Positions 14,088-23,770 of a stretch of DNA of 64,000 bases are shown in pieces. The stretch covers positions 1 through 64,000 of the forward strand of contig CAMVCZ010000009.1 of assembly GCA_947166105.1 (NCBI GenBank), in the 5' to 3' direction. Position 1 is the stretch's first letter. Each line of letters opens with the position of its first letter. Made by a program: the position numbers and the translations under genes. Origin of the DNA: an uncultured Bacteroidales bacterium. GTDB taxonomy: Bacteria; Bacteroidota; Bacteroidia; Bacteroidales; F082. The notes under the pieces were generated by a model. That model was given only the letters and a program-made list of their open reading frames with translations, searched no databases and was not told where the DNA came from.

Positions 14088-16556
14088 ATGAAGATTTCCT
14101 ATAACTGGTTGAAACAATACGTCAACTGCGATTATTCGGCTGAGAAAGTCAGCGAGATATTGACCTCCACGGGACTCGAAGTGGAAGACTTGGAGCGTTT
14201 TGAGTCGGTGAAAGGCGCGCTGAAAGGTGTCGTCGTGGGCAAGGTGCTCACCTGCATCGACCATCCTAATTCCGACCACCTGCACATCACCACCGTCGAT
14301 GTGGGCGGCGAGGAACCGCTGCACATCGTGTGCGGCGCGCCCAACGTGGCTGCCGGACAAAAGGTGCTCGTGGCCACCATCAACACCGAACTCTGGATTG
14401 GCGACGAACACATCACCATCAAGAAGGGCAAGATTCGCGGCGAGGTGAGCGAAGGCATGATTTGCGCCGAGGACGAACTGCAACTTGGCACCTCGCACGA
14501 AGGAATTATGGTGTTGCCTGATGATTACGAAGTGGGCAAGCCCGCATCGTTCTATTTCCCTGTAGAAGAGGACTATACGATCGAAATCGGCCTTACCGCC
14601 AACCGCAGCGATGCCACCTCGCACATTGGCTCGGCCCGCGACCTTGTGGCCGCCCTCAACCAGCGCGAGAACACCACGAAATACCACCTCATCCGCCCCT
14701 CTGTCGAAGACTTCAAGGTGGAAAACCACGACTTGGACATCGAAGTGGTCGTTGAAGACACGCAGGCCTGCCCGCGCTATTCGGGCGTGACCATCAGCGG
14801 CGTGAAAGTCGGCGAGTCGCCGGCTTGGCTCAAGAACCGCCTTGCCGCCGTGGGCATCCGCAGCATCAACAACATCGTCGATATTACCAACTTCGTGCTG
14901 ATGGAAGTCGGGCAACCGCTTCATGCCTTCGATGCCGATAAAGTCACGGGCAAAAAGGTCGTGGTGAAATGCCTGCCCGAAGGCACGCCTTTCGTCACCT
15001 TGGACGGCGTGGAGCGCAAGCTCAACAGCCGTAACCTGATGATTTGCAACGCTGAAGAACCCATGTGCATCGCGGGCGTGTTTGGCGGACAGAAGTCGGG
15101 CGTGACGATGGAAACCACCAATATTTTCCTTGAAAGCGCCTACTTCAATCCCACCAGCATCCGCAAGACGGCCAAATATCACGGACTGCAAACCGATGCT
15201 TCGTTCCGCTACGAGCGCGGTGCCGACCCGAACATCACCCTCTACGCCCTGAAACGCGCCGCCTTATTAATAAAGGAGTTGGCCGGCGGAACGATTTCCT
15301 CTGAAATCAAGGACGTGAAAAACGGCGACTTCGCCCCTGCCCGCGTGGATTTGAAGTTCGACTATTTGAACAAACTGGCTGGCAAAGTCATCGACCCGAC
15401 CCAAGCCGTCAATATACTAAAAAGCCTTGAATGTCAAATTGTTGAACAAGACGACAAGCACGTTGTGGTGGATGTACACACCAGCAAGGTCGATGTAACC
15501 CGTCCCGCCGATGTGATCGAGGAAATCCTGCGCATTTACGGCTACGACAATATCGAAATCCCGAGCCGCGTTCATGCCTCCATCAGTCGCGCCGCCAAAC
15601 CCGATGCCGACAAGATGCAGCAGAAAATCAGCGACATGCTCGTCGCCAACGGCTTCTACGAAATTATGAACAACTCGCTTACCAAGGCCGCCTACAGCGA
15701 GGTCTTCCCCGCCTTTGAGCCAGAGAACAACGTCAAGATTCTCAATCCTTTGAGCAGCGACCTCAATGTCATGCGCCAAACCCTAATGTGGGGCGGCTTG
15801 GAGAGTATCGCCTTCAACCAAAACCGCAAGGTCAGCGACATGAAGTTCTTCGAGTTCGGCAATGTCTATTTCTTTGACGGAACGAAAGTTGGCGACGAAA
15901 AACAGCCGTTGAAACCCTACACCGAGCACACCTGCCTCGACCTTTTCCTCACCGGCAACAAACAGGCCGAGTTGTGGAACGCACCAGCCAAGGCCATCGA
16001 TTACTTCGACCTGAAAGAATACGTCATGGGCGTGCTCAACCATTTCAAGTTCGATTTCAATGCACTCGAAGCCAAGGAAGCCAACCTGCCACATTTCGAC
16101 TACGCGACCACCTATTGCGTTGGTGGACAAGAGATTGTCACGCTTGGCAAACTCAGCAAAAAGACCTTGAAGCACTTCGACTTGAAGAAAGACGTGTTCT
16201 ACGCCACCTTCAACTGGACGCTGATGATGCAATGTTTGGCCAAGGCCAAGGAAGTGCATTTCGAGCCGCTGTCGAAGTTCCCCGCCGTGCGCCGCGACCT
16301 CGCCATGATTTTCGACAAGAACGTCACCTTCGACGCGGTGAAGAAAGTCGCCATGAGCGCGGAAAACAAAATCCTGCAATCGATGAGCCTGTTCGACGTT
16401 TACGAAGGTGAGAAGATTCCGGCAGGCAAGAAACAATACGCCATGAGCTTCGTGCTGATGTCGCCCACCACCACCCTCACCGACAAGGTGATCGAGAAGA
16501 CGATGGGGAAAATCCAAGGCGCGATGGAGAAAGAGTTGGGAGGAATATTGAGATAA
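14088..16556 (+). CDS. pheT: Phenylalanine-tRNA ligase beta subunit
   Basis: An 822-residue protein of normal length for the long bacterial form. In order: N-terminal MKISYNWLKQYV, EMAP/OB-type tRNA-binding domain (about 40-150, PNSDHLHITTVDVG), B3/B4 editing domain (about 210-380), B5 (about 405-475), a catalytic-core-like domain, and C-terminal ferredoxin-fold anticodon-binding domain (FPAVRRDLAMIFDKNVTF). With PheS (not in the window) it charges tRNA-Phe and edits mis-charged Tyr. It is transcribed from its own -7 box. Confidence 0.97.
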   Translation: MKISYNWLKQYVNCDYSAEKVSEILTSTGLEVEDLERFESVKGALKGVVVGKVLTCIDHPNSDHLHITTVDVGGEEPLHIVCGAPNVAAGQKVLVATINTELWIGDEHITIKKGKIRGEVSEGMICAEDELQLGTSHEGIMVLPDDYEVGKPASFYFPVEEDYTIEIGLTANRSDATSHIGSARDLVAALNQRENTTKYHLIRPSVEDFKVENHDLDIEVVVEDTQACPRYSGVTISGVKVGESPAWLKNRLAAVGIRSINNIVDITNFVLMEVGQPLHAFDADKVTGKKVVVKCLPEGTPFVTLDGVERKLNSRNLMICNAEEPMCIAGVFGGQKSGVTMETTNIFLESAYFNPTSIRKTAKYHGLQTDASFRYERGADPNITLYALKRAALLIKELAGGTISSEIKDVKNGDFAPARVDLKFDYLNKLAGKVIDPTQAVNILKSLECQIVEQDDKHVVVDVHTSKVDVTRPADVIEEILRIYGYDNIEIPSRVHASISRAAKPDADKMQQKISDMLVANGFYEIMNNSLTKAAYSEVFPAFEPENNVKILNPLSSDLNVMRQTLMWGGLESIAFNQNRKVSDMKFFEFGNVYFFDGTKVGDEKQPLKPYTEHTCLDLFLTGNKQAELWNAPAKAIDYFDLKEYVMGVLNHFKFDFNALEAKEANLPHFDYATTYCVGGQEIVTLGKLSKKTLKHFDLKKDVFYATFNWTLMMQCLAKAKEVHFEPLSKFPAVRRDLAMIFDKNVTFDAVKKVAMSAENKILQSMSLFDVYEGEKIPAGKKQYAMSFVLMSPTTTLTDKVIEKTMGKIQGAMEKELGGILR

Positions 16557-16562
16557 ATAGCT

Positions 16563-16618
16563 GGGCTTTGCCAACAACGGGGCATGTCCCGTTGTCGCTA
16601 CCGCGATATGGCAAGCCC
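16563..16618. repeat. Nested palindromic intergenic element
   Basis: Outer arms GGGCTTTGCCA (16563-16573) and TGGCAAGCCC (16609-16618) pair with one bulge. An inner perfect 8-bp hairpin, ACAACGGG / CCCGTTGT, occupies 16574-16595. There is no T-run. It fills most of the gap between pheT and the sigma-54 activator and resembles a REP/MITE-like element. An open frame starting inside it (16584) is an artefact. Confidence 0.65.
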
Positions 16619-16637
16619 TGCTGATAGAAAACACGAC

Positions 16638-17897
16638 ATGGACGTACAAGCAATAAAACGCACCTTCGGCATCATCGGCACCGACCCCGAATTGGACCGC
16701 GCCATTGGCATAGCCGCCCAAGTGGCCGCTACCGACCTCACCGTGCTCATCACGGGCGAGAGCGGCACGGGTAAGGACGTTTTCCCGAAGATCATCCACC
16801 AAAACAGCACCCGCAAGCATGGCCAATATTTTGCCGTGAACTGCGGAGCCATCCCCGAGGGAACCATTGATTCTGAGCTGTTTGGACACGAAAAAGGTTC
16901 CTTCACGGGTGCGGTAAACGAGCGCAAGGGCTACTTTGAGATTGCCGACAAAGGCACCTTGTTTTTGGACGAAGTCGGCGAGTTGCCGCTTTCCACCCAA
17001 GCCCGACTTTTGCGTGTGCTCGAAAACGGTGAGTTCATCCGCGTCGGCGGCAACAAGGTGATGAAAACCGATGTCAGAATCGTGGCCGCCACCAATGTCG
17101 ATTTGCCCGTAGCCATCGAGCGTGGGCGTTTCCGCGAAGACCTTTATTATAGGTTGAACACCATCCCTATCCATATTCCCGCCTTGCGCGAAAGGAAAGC
17201 CGACATCCCGCTGTTGTTCAGGAAGTTTGCCGCCGACTTTGCCGAGCGCAACCACATCCCTGCCATCACTTTGACACCCGAGGCCGTGAAAATGCTGGAA
17301 AATTACCGTTGGGACGGCAACGTGCGCCAACTGAAAAACGTCACGGAGCAGATTTCCATCATGGAAACCGACCGCAACATCACGACTGAGACCTTGGCTA
17401 AGTATCTGCCTAATAGGGTCGTAAGCAATCTACCCGTCCTGTTGCCTCGCGAGGACACGCCCGAGGGCATGTCGGAGCGCGATCTGCTTTATCGCGTACT
17501 GTTCGATATGAAGAAAGACATCGCCGAATTGCGCGCGCAAGTCAATAATATGAGCGGCAGTCGCCCGATGGAGCCGACTTACGTGCAACCCAATTCGGTT
17601 ACACAAATCGGCGACACTGTAGTTACGCGGGTAAGCCACGATGAGCCAGAGGTCAGTGAGCAGGAATATGCCGAGTTCATTCCCACCGAGGAAACTTCGC
17701 ACTATGGGGTCATTTCGACAAGCTCAATGACCAATAGCTCAACGCCCGAAACGCTTTCCCTCGAACACCATGAGAAAGAAATGATTATCAAGGCTTTGGA
17801 AGCCCATCGCGGTAAGCGAAAGGACGCGGCCAAGGCTTTGGGCATTAGTGAGCGCACACTTTACCGCAAAATCAACGAATACGGCATAGATTTATGA
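16638..17897 (+). CDS. Sigma-54-dependent transcriptional activator lacking a receiver domain
   Basis: A 419-residue bacterial enhancer-binding protein. It has almost no N-terminal sensory domain (about 10 residues), then an AAA+ core with Walker A GESGTGKD, the sigma-54 contact loop GSFTGA, Walker B LFLDEVGE, and an arginine-finger region. After a linker of about 100 residues comes a Fis-type helix-turn-helix (RKDAAKALGISERTLYRKI). The linker is partly encoded by a dispersed palindrome (17708-17732). ATG 16638 fits the family start MDVQAIKRTFGIIG. It overlaps lptE by 4 bp. Without a receiver it must be controlled by other means. Confidence 0.9.
   Translation: MDVQAIKRTFGIIGTDPELDRAIGIAAQVAATDLTVLITGESGTGKDVFPKIIHQNSTRKHGQYFAVNCGAIPEGTIDSELFGHEKGSFTGAVNERKGYFEIADKGTLFLDEVGELPLSTQARLLRVLENGEFIRVGGNKVMKTDVRIVAATNVDLPVAIERGRFREDLYYRLNTIPIHIPALRERKADIPLLFRKFAADFAERNHIPAITLTPEAVKMLENYRWDGNVRQLKNVTEQISIMETDRNITTETLAKYLPNRVVSNLPVLLPREDTPEGMSERDLLYRVLFDMKKDIAELRAQVNNMSGSRPMEPTYVQPNSVTQIGDTVVTRVSHDEPEVSEQEYAEFIPTEETSHYGVISTSSMTNSSTPETLSLEHHEKEMIIKALEAHRGKRKDAAKALGISERTLYRKINEYGIDL
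17708..17732. repeat. Palindromic repeat, TTCGACARGCTCA family, copy D
   Basis: Core TTCGACAAGCTCA flanked by perfectly complementary 7-bp arms GGTCATT / AATGACC. It lies in frame in the linker of the sigma-54 activator (residues about 357-365). The arms differ from the other copies but still pair. Confidence 0.75.
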
Positions 17898-18397
17898 AAA
17901 TCAAGGCGTTAATAGTGGTTGTTGTTTTGGCTCTTATGAGCCATAGTTGCGGCTTTTATTCCTTCTCGGGCGCATCGATTCCCGCCGAAGCCAAAACCGT
18001 TTCCGTGGACTATTTCCCGAACCATGCCCAACTCGTCAACCCGATGTTGAGCAACATCTTCACCAACGCTTTGCGCGACGCCATGACCAACCAAACCACA
18101 TTAGACATGGTGGAATCGGGCGGCGACATCGCCTTTGAAGGCGAAATCACCGACTACAAGACCATGCCTGTGGCCATCACCTCGGGGCAGACCGCCGCCA
18201 TGAACCGACTCACCATCACGGTCAACGTGCGTTTTAGCAACCGCATCGACGAAACGAAGGACTTTGAGCAAAGTTTCTCGCGATACGAAGACTACCCCAG
18301 CGACCAAGACCTGAACGCGGTGCAAGAGGCACTCACGACAACCATCACTGAGCAATTGGTGGAAGACATTTTCAATAAAGCATTGGTAAATTGGTGA
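17894..18397 (+). CDS. lptE: LPS-assembly lipoprotein LptE-like
   Basis: A 167-residue lipoprotein. The signal peptide ends in LMSHSCGFYSFSGAS, followed by the compact LptE-type domain with paired beta strands (FEGEITDYKTMPVAI, NRLTITVNVRFSNR) and terminal helices. In Bacteroidota this family plugs the LptD outer-membrane translocon for lipopolysaccharide export. It overlaps the activator stop (ATGA) and is followed within 2 bp by the TPR gene, so it belongs to an activator-lptE-TPR-secG operon. Confidence 0.85.
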   Translation: MKIKALIVVVVLALMSHSCGFYSFSGASIPAEAKTVSVDYFPNHAQLVNPMLSNIFTNALRDAMTNQTTLDMVESGGDIAFEGEITDYKTMPVAITSGQTAAMNRLTITVNVRFSNRIDETKDFEQSFSRYEDYPSDQDLNAVQEALTTTITEQLVEDIFNKALVNW

Positions 18398-18399
18398 TT

Positions 18400-19230
18400 A
18401 TGGACAGCAAGCAACTGATAGGATACATGACAATGCCTGAGCGCATGAAGGGCAATGACGTGGACGAAGTGGAACAAATGGTGAAGGCCTTCCCTTATTT
18501 CTCCATCGCCCAAGCACTTCTTTCCATAGCATACCAGAACATCGGCAGCCCCAACTACGACAGCCAACTGAAACGCGCCGCTGCCACCATGCCCAATCGC
18601 GACAAGTTGCGCTTGCTCAGCATGATAGCCAAGCATCGTCTCGAAAGCAAACCCGAAATTCCAGCCCTTCCCGATGAGTTTGAACCCAAAGACAATGTCT
18701 TCTCCTCCATCGAATCCATCGACACGAAGGAAGAACAAAACGGTAGCATCATCCGCGAAAAAGTCTTCATCATCCCCGAAATCGACCTCAGCGGCAGCCA
18801 CGAGGAACTTTCCGCCGAAATGGCCCTGTTGGAAGAAAAGCGCAAGTCGATCGACGAGCTGAAAGCCATCATCGCCAACCGCCTGAAGGAAATCGAGGAA
18901 GAAAAACAACGCAAGGAGGCAGGCAAGCCCGCACCAAAGAAACTCTCACGCAAGGAACTGATAGACAAATTCATAACCGAGAATCCAAGCATCTCGCGAC
19001 CCAAGGCCGAGTTCTACAACCCCATCTCCGTGGCCCAAAACAGCATCATCGACCAAGAGAACATCGTGAGCGAAACTTTGGCAAAAATATACGAGCAACA
19101 AAACTATTTTGAGAAGGCAATTTCAATTTATAAAAAATTAGGCTTGAAATATCCAGAAAAAAGTCGTTATTTTGCAGCCCAAATTGAACGGCTTCAAGAA
19201 AGTCAAAAAAGTCAAACATTAAATAATTAA
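18400..19230 (+). CDS. TPR-like protein of the lptE-secG operon
   Basis: A 276-residue soluble protein. A helical N-terminus (MDSKQLIGYMTMPERM to about residue 100) and a charged coiled-coil middle (LLEEKRKSIDELKAIIANRLK) are followed by a C-terminal tetratricopeptide-type unit (SETLAKIYEQQNYFEKAISIYKKLGLKYPEKSRYFAAQIERL). ATG 18400 follows the lptE stop by 2 bp; a TTG three codons earlier is less likely. Function is unknown, but the position between lptE and secG is conserved in the phylum and suggests an envelope role. Confidence 0.75.
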   Translation: MDSKQLIGYMTMPERMKGNDVDEVEQMVKAFPYFSIAQALLSIAYQNIGSPNYDSQLKRAAATMPNRDKLRLLSMIAKHRLESKPEIPALPDEFEPKDNVFSSIESIDTKEEQNGSIIREKVFIIPEIDLSGSHEELSAEMALLEEKRKSIDELKAIIANRLKEIEEEKQRKEAGKPAPKKLSRKELIDKFITENPSISRPKAEFYNPISVAQNSIIDQENIVSETLAKIYEQQNYFEKAISIYKKLGLKYPEKSRYFAAQIERLQESQKSQTLNN

Positions 19231-19232
19231 AC

Positions 19233-19574
19233 ATGTACACATTAGTAGTAATTTTAATCCTGATTGTCAGCGTGTTATTAGGATTGATTGTTCTGGTTCA
19301 GAACTCAAAAGGCGGTGGTTTGGTTTCCAACTTCGGTGGTGCCAACCAAATGATGGGCGTGCGCCAGACGACCGATTTCCTCGAAAAAGCCACTTGGTGG
19401 ATGGGCGGTATTCTGGTTGGATTGTGCCTCTTGTCGAGCATCACGCTCCCAAAAAACAGCAAGGAAGGCACCCTGAAGAGCGAAGTCAGTTCGCAAATCG
19501 AGAACATGATGCCCAACATCCCCGCCACCGAAGCCCCTGCCGCAACGACCGAGGCTCCTGCCGGGCAAGAATAA
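19233..19574 (+). CDS. secG: Preprotein translocase subunit SecG
   Basis: A 113-residue protein with two transmembrane helices (about residues 2-22 and 54-74) around the SecG signature QNSKGGGLVSNFGGANQMMG, and a Pro/Ala/Thr-rich C-terminal tail. SecG aids SecYEG-dependent export across the inner membrane. It is the last gene of its operon and is followed by a strong terminator. Confidence 0.95.
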   Translation: MYTLVVILILIVSVLLGLIVLVQNSKGGGLVSNFGGANQMMGVRQTTDFLEKATWWMGGILVGLCLLSSITLPKNSKEGTLKSEVSSQIENMMPNIPATEAPAATTEAPAGQE

Positions 19575-19596
19575 GGCTCTTATAAGATGCCATCAG

Positions 19597-19628
19597 AAAA
19601 GCCGAGGTGGAAACGCCTTGGCTTTTTT
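19597..19628 (+). terminator. Intrinsic terminator after secG
   Basis: Stem AAAAGCCGAGG / CCTTGGCTTTT with an 8-nt loop and one G-U pair, followed by T residues. Confidence 0.85.
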
Positions 19629-19668
19629 GGACTGAAAAGCACCGAATTGACAACTTATCAAAAATAAA

Positions 19669-22149
19669 ATGCACAAAATATTTTTACCTATTTACCGCTT
19701 CTTCCGCAACCATAAGGCCTTGATGTACATTATCATGGTGGCCTCTGTTGCGGTTTTCCTATTCTTCGGACTTCAACTGCACTACGAGGAAGACATCTCG
19801 AAACTGCTCCCCGAATCGAGCGTGGAAAGCCAATTGGCGTTCAGTTCCATCCAATTGAAGGACAAAATCTACATTCAGGTGACCTCTGCCAACGAGCCGC
19901 TTCCACCCCAAACATTGTGCGAGCGGACGGATGAGTTTGTCGATTTGCTTTTCGAGAAGGACTCGACAAGCCACTTCATTTCCAATGTCTTATACCGCAT
20001 GGAACCTGAAATGGCGCTGAATGCCCTCGACTTCGTCATCGAGCACATCCCATCCTTCATCGACACCTCGGCCTACCGAGGATTTGCGAAAGCGCTTGAA
20101 CCCGAAGCCATTGAAAAGCAGATGTGGGTCAACTACGAGCAGATGATGGAAGACGAAACGGGCGAGCTCACCCAAGCCATCGCCTACGACCCGCTCAACT
20201 TGCGTGGTGTGGTGCTTGGTGAGGTGCTGCAAAGCGTTTCCACGGGCTACAACATCATCGATGGACACCTTTTCTGCCCCGATAGCACCGTGGCCCTCGC
20301 CTACCTCGCGCCGGCGTTCAAGTCGTTGGATTCCAAGGCTTCCACCGAGTTTAGCCGTATGCTATCGAAGGCGCAAATGGAATTTGAAGCCGAGCATCCC
20401 GATGTAAAAGTACACGCTCATGGCGACCCCATCGGAAGCGTTTCAAACGCTGGCCGCATCCGTTCCGACCTTGTCCTGACGGTAGGCATCTCGCTCGTCC
20501 TGATTCTTATCCTTATCTGGCTGTGCTTCAGGAGTTTATCGTTCATTTGGGAACTACTGCTGCCCATCATTTACGGCACGGCGTTCTCTATGGCCTGCAT
20601 CTTTTGGATCAAAGGCGGAATGTCGCTCATGGCTCTTGGCTTGGGGGCGATAGTGCTGGGTGTGGCCATCAGTTATTGCCTGCATGTGCTGATTCACCAT
20701 TTCTTTGTCGGTGACCCAGAAAGGCTCCTTTCCGACGAATCGACGCCCGTGTTTTTGGGCTGCATCACCACGGTTGGCGCGTTTTGCAGTCTACTCTTCA
20801 CCGAGAGCGACCTGCTCCGCGATTTCGGCATGTTCGCCTCGTTTGCGCTGTTGGGAAGCACCATGTTCGCACTCATCTTCTTGCCGCATTTCCTGCCTAA
20901 ACGTCACACCAACACCGACAGCAAGACCTTCAGAACCATCTCGCGCCTCAACAACCTGCCCTTCGACCGCAATAAATGGTTCCTTGTTCTCATTGTTGTG
21001 CTCGTGGTTATCGGTATCGTTTTCTCACCCAAAGTGAAGTTTGACAGCGACTTGCGCAACCTCGACTACAACTCGCCTGCCGAAGTGGAAGCCGAAAGCC
21101 TCTTCAATGAAAAGAACAACGACGGCTTCTTCCACCTCTATTTTGCCACCGTCAGCACCGACATCGACGAGGCTTTGGAGGCCGACAAGTCGCTGATGGT
21201 GATACTTGACACTTTGCATAAAAATAACATTGTACACAACTATACGAGTTTCATTCCCAAACTGTTTGTGACAATGGCCGACCAAGAACAGCGCATTGCC
21301 GCGTGGAACGAGTTTTGGACCGACGAGCGCAAAGCCTTCGCCATCGCGCAAGTCGACAAGGGCGCACATAACTTTGGCCTCGACCCCATGATGTTCTACG
21401 ACTTCAAGGAGATGCTGAACGCTGACTATGAGCCTGCCTCGCTGATGGAAAGCGGTGTGGTGCCCGACAACCTTTTGGGCAACTTCATCGAATGCAACGC
21501 CGACAACCAATATATGGTATTCACCGACGTTTCCATGCGTTTTGACGAGAAAGACATCGCCACCGACGCGCTCGTCACCAACCCCAAGACCTTCGTTTTG
21601 GAGCCGTTCTACTATTGCAAGAGCATGGTTGAAATCATCCACGACGACTTCAACATCGCCGTGTGGATTTCGTCGCTCTTCGTGCTGATTATCTTGCTGG
21701 TTTCGTTCCGCAACATCATCACGGCACTCCTTTCCTTCCTCCCGATGGTGCTCAGTTGGTTCATGGTGCAGGGCTACATGGTCTTGCTCGGCTTGGAGTT
21801 CAACCTCATCAACATCGTCATTGCCACCTTCATCTTTGGCGTGGGCGTTGACTACAGCATCTTCATCACGGAAGGCCTACTTGCCGAGGTGCGAACCGGC
21901 AGCCACGACATTCTGACTTGGCACAAAGTGGCCATCTTCTTCTCGGCGATCATCCTCGTCATCGTGACCGCTTCGTTGCTCTTTGCCGTGCATCCCGCCA
22001 TCCGTTCCATCGGCCTGATCACCCTTATCGGCATGGCCTCGACCATCATGATTTCCTACGCGCTCCAGCCGTTTGTGTTCCGGCAGTTGCTGAAGTGGTC
22101 GTGGTATCGGAAGAGTGTGATGAAAAAGAAAAACAATGCAAATCAATGA
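19669..22149 (+). CDS. MMPL/RND-family exporter
   Basis: An 826-residue inner-membrane protein with the RND half-transporter duplication: helix 1 (about 15-35), a periplasmic domain to about 265, five helices (about 268-410), helix 7 (about 432-450), a second periplasmic domain to about 660 and five final helices (about 662-815). The transmembrane motif GVGVDYSIFITEGLL carries the proton-relay Asp of MMPL proteins. This branch is thought to move lipids or other hydrophobic compounds; the substrate is unknown. It overlaps the fakA-like gene by 14 bp, linking it to fatty acid metabolism. Confidence 0.85.
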   Translation: MHKIFLPIYRFFRNHKALMYIIMVASVAVFLFFGLQLHYEEDISKLLPESSVESQLAFSSIQLKDKIYIQVTSANEPLPPQTLCERTDEFVDLLFEKDSTSHFISNVLYRMEPEMALNALDFVIEHIPSFIDTSAYRGFAKALEPEAIEKQMWVNYEQMMEDETGELTQAIAYDPLNLRGVVLGEVLQSVSTGYNIIDGHLFCPDSTVALAYLAPAFKSLDSKASTEFSRMLSKAQMEFEAEHPDVKVHAHGDPIGSVSNAGRIRSDLVLTVGISLVLILILIWLCFRSLSFIWELLLPIIYGTAFSMACIFWIKGGMSLMALGLGAIVLGVAISYCLHVLIHHFFVGDPERLLSDESTPVFLGCITTVGAFCSLLFTESDLLRDFGMFASFALLGSTMFALIFLPHFLPKRHTNTDSKTFRTISRLNNLPFDRNKWFLVLIVVLVVIGIVFSPKVKFDSDLRNLDYNSPAEVEAESLFNEKNNDGFFHLYFATVSTDIDEALEADKSLMVILDTLHKNNIVHNYTSFIPKLFVTMADQEQRIAAWNEFWTDERKAFAIAQVDKGAHNFGLDPMMFYDFKEMLNADYEPASLMESGVVPDNLLGNFIECNADNQYMVFTDVSMRFDEKDIATDALVTNPKTFVLEPFYYCKSMVEIIHDDFNIAVWISSLFVLIILLVSFRNIITALLSFLPMVLSWFMVQGYMVLLGLEFNLINIVIATFIFGVGVDYSIFITEGLLAEVRTGSHDILTWHKVAIFFSAIILVIVTASLLFAVHPAIRSIGLITLIGMASTIMISYALQPFVFRQLLKWSWYRKSVMKKKNNANQ

Positions 22150-23770
22150 ATTAGACAGCCCAACCTTCGCCATTATGCTCCGCCAAGGCGCGGTGCAGTT
22201 GGGGCGCGACAAAAAGGTCGTCAACGACCTGAACGTGTTCCCCATCCCCGACGGCGACACGGGCGACAACATGCTGATGACCCTTAAGGCGGGCTGCAAT
22301 GCCTTGAAAGACAATATGGGAACGCTGTCGGAATTGGCTTCTGCGGCCTCATCAGGCATGTTGCTCGGCGCGAGAGGCAACTCCGGCGTGATTCTTTCGC
22401 GCATTTTCTCAGGCTTGGCAAAAGGCCTGAAAGACATGGTGGAAGCCGACGCAAAAACCTTCGCAAAAGCCATGCAAGCGGCTGTGGACGAGGCTTATAA
22501 GTCGGTTCCTGTTCCCGTAGAGGGCACCATCATCACCGTGTTGCGCGAAGGCGCGGCAGGCGCGGATGCCGACAGCGACCTCAACCATTATTTTGAAACC
22601 CTATTGGAGGCCATGCAAGTTTCCCTCGACCACACGCCCGAACTGCTCCCGGTGCTGAAAGACGCTGGCGTGGTGGACAGTGGTGGCGCGGGCTTGTTGA
22701 GCATTTTCCGTGGCATGAACGATGCGCTGAACGGCAACATCTCCGACGAGGAAATCGCCCCAACGACGGCCTCGACACCTACAGTTGAACTCGACAAATT
22801 CACCGAAAACAGCACGCTCGAATTCGGCTATTGCACGGAGTTTCTGCTCCGTCTGATGCGCTCCAAAGTCGATTTGGACACTTTCGACGAGAAGGTGATT
22901 TTCGACTACCTGAACCGCGTGGGCGAGTCGGTGGTGGCCTTCCGCGAAGGCACTATCATTAAGGTGCATGTACACACCTTCACGCCGGGCGCGATTCTCA
23001 ACGAAATGCAGAAATACGGCGAGTTCCTGACCCTCAAAATCGAAAACATGGCACTGCAACACCATCAATCGACCAACCAAGACAACGCCTCGTTCAAGGT
23101 GCCACCGAAGAAATACGGCGTGGTGACCGTGGCCTCGGGCGAGGGACTCATCAACGCCTTCCGCGAAATCGGGGCCGACGAGGTGATTGCCGGTGGCCAG
23201 ACCATGAACCCCTCTACGCAGGACTTTTTGGATGCTTTCGCACGTATCAACGCGCAACACATCCTCGTGTTCCCGAACAACAAGAACATCAAAATGGCCG
23301 CCGACCAAGCCGCCGAACTTTATAAAGGTGCTGACATTCATGTGCTTCCATCGGCCACCATTGGCGAAGGCTACTACGGCATCGGCTCCATCGACCGCGA
23401 CAATGTCAATGTCAAGGAAGTCATCACGAGCGTCACGGAAATCATGCAAAGCGTGGTGACGGGCATGGTCAGCACCGCCATCCGCGATGCCGAGGGCGAC
23501 CAAGTGAGCGTCCGCAAGGGCGATTATGTCGGTTACAGCGGCAAGCAACTCCTTTCCGACAGCCTCAATCGCGTTGAGACCGCCAAAGTCCTTGTTGAAC
23601 GCCTTGGCGCAGCCTCCCGCGATGTGATGCTCATCTTTTTCGGAGAGCAAGTCCCTAAAAATGAAGCAGAAAGCCTCGTCGCCGACCTGCAAACCCAATA
23701 CAAGAACCTTGAAATTATGTTGAACAACGGCCAACAACCGATTTATGATTATATTTTTGTTTTATGCTGA
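22136..23770 (+). CDS. fakA: DAK2-domain fatty acid kinase subunit (FakA-like)
   Basis: A 544-residue protein with an N-terminal DAK2 ATP-binding domain whose PDGDTGDNMLMTLKAG holds the Mg-coordinating aspartates, and a glycine-rich ARGNSGVILSRIFSGLAKG. A middle domain and C-terminal FakA domain (about 330-544) follow. FakA phosphorylates fatty acids held by FakB. The next gene, overlapping by 7 bp, is a DegV/FakB protein, which supports the assignment. Acyl-phosphate would feed PlsX, encoded about 2.3 kb downstream. Confidence 0.88.
   Translation: MQINELDSPTFAIMLRQGAVQLGRDKKVVNDLNVFPIPDGDTGDNMLMTLKAGCNALKDNMGTLSELASAASSGMLLGARGNSGVILSRIFSGLAKGLKDMVEADAKTFAKAMQAAVDEAYKSVPVPVEGTIITVLREGAAGADADSDLNHYFETLLEAMQVSLDHTPELLPVLKDAGVVDSGGAGLLSIFRGMNDALNGNISDEEIAPTTASTPTVELDKFTENSTLEFGYCTEFLLRLMRSKVDLDTFDEKVIFDYLNRVGESVVAFREGTIIKVHVHTFTPGAILNEMQKYGEFLTLKIENMALQHHQSTNQDNASFKVPPKKYGVVTVASGEGLINAFREIGADEVIAGGQTMNPSTQDFLDAFARINAQHILVFPNNKNIKMAADQAAELYKGADIHVLPSATIGEGYYGIGSIDRDNVNVKEVITSVTEIMQSVVTGMVSTAIRDAEGDQVSVRKGDYVGYSGKQLLSDSLNRVETAKVLVERLGAASRDVMLIFFGEQVPKNEAESLVADLQTQYKNLEIMLNNGQQPIYDYIFVLC

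Noticed and set aside
16584..16637. Upstream start of the sigma-54 activator
   Set aside because: The first 18 codons would be translated from a palindromic element; the family-like start is ATG 16638.
15783..17330. 515-codon minus-strand open frame across the pheT/activator junction
   Set aside because: Antisense to two well-recognised genes; His/Leu/Val-rich with no known motif.
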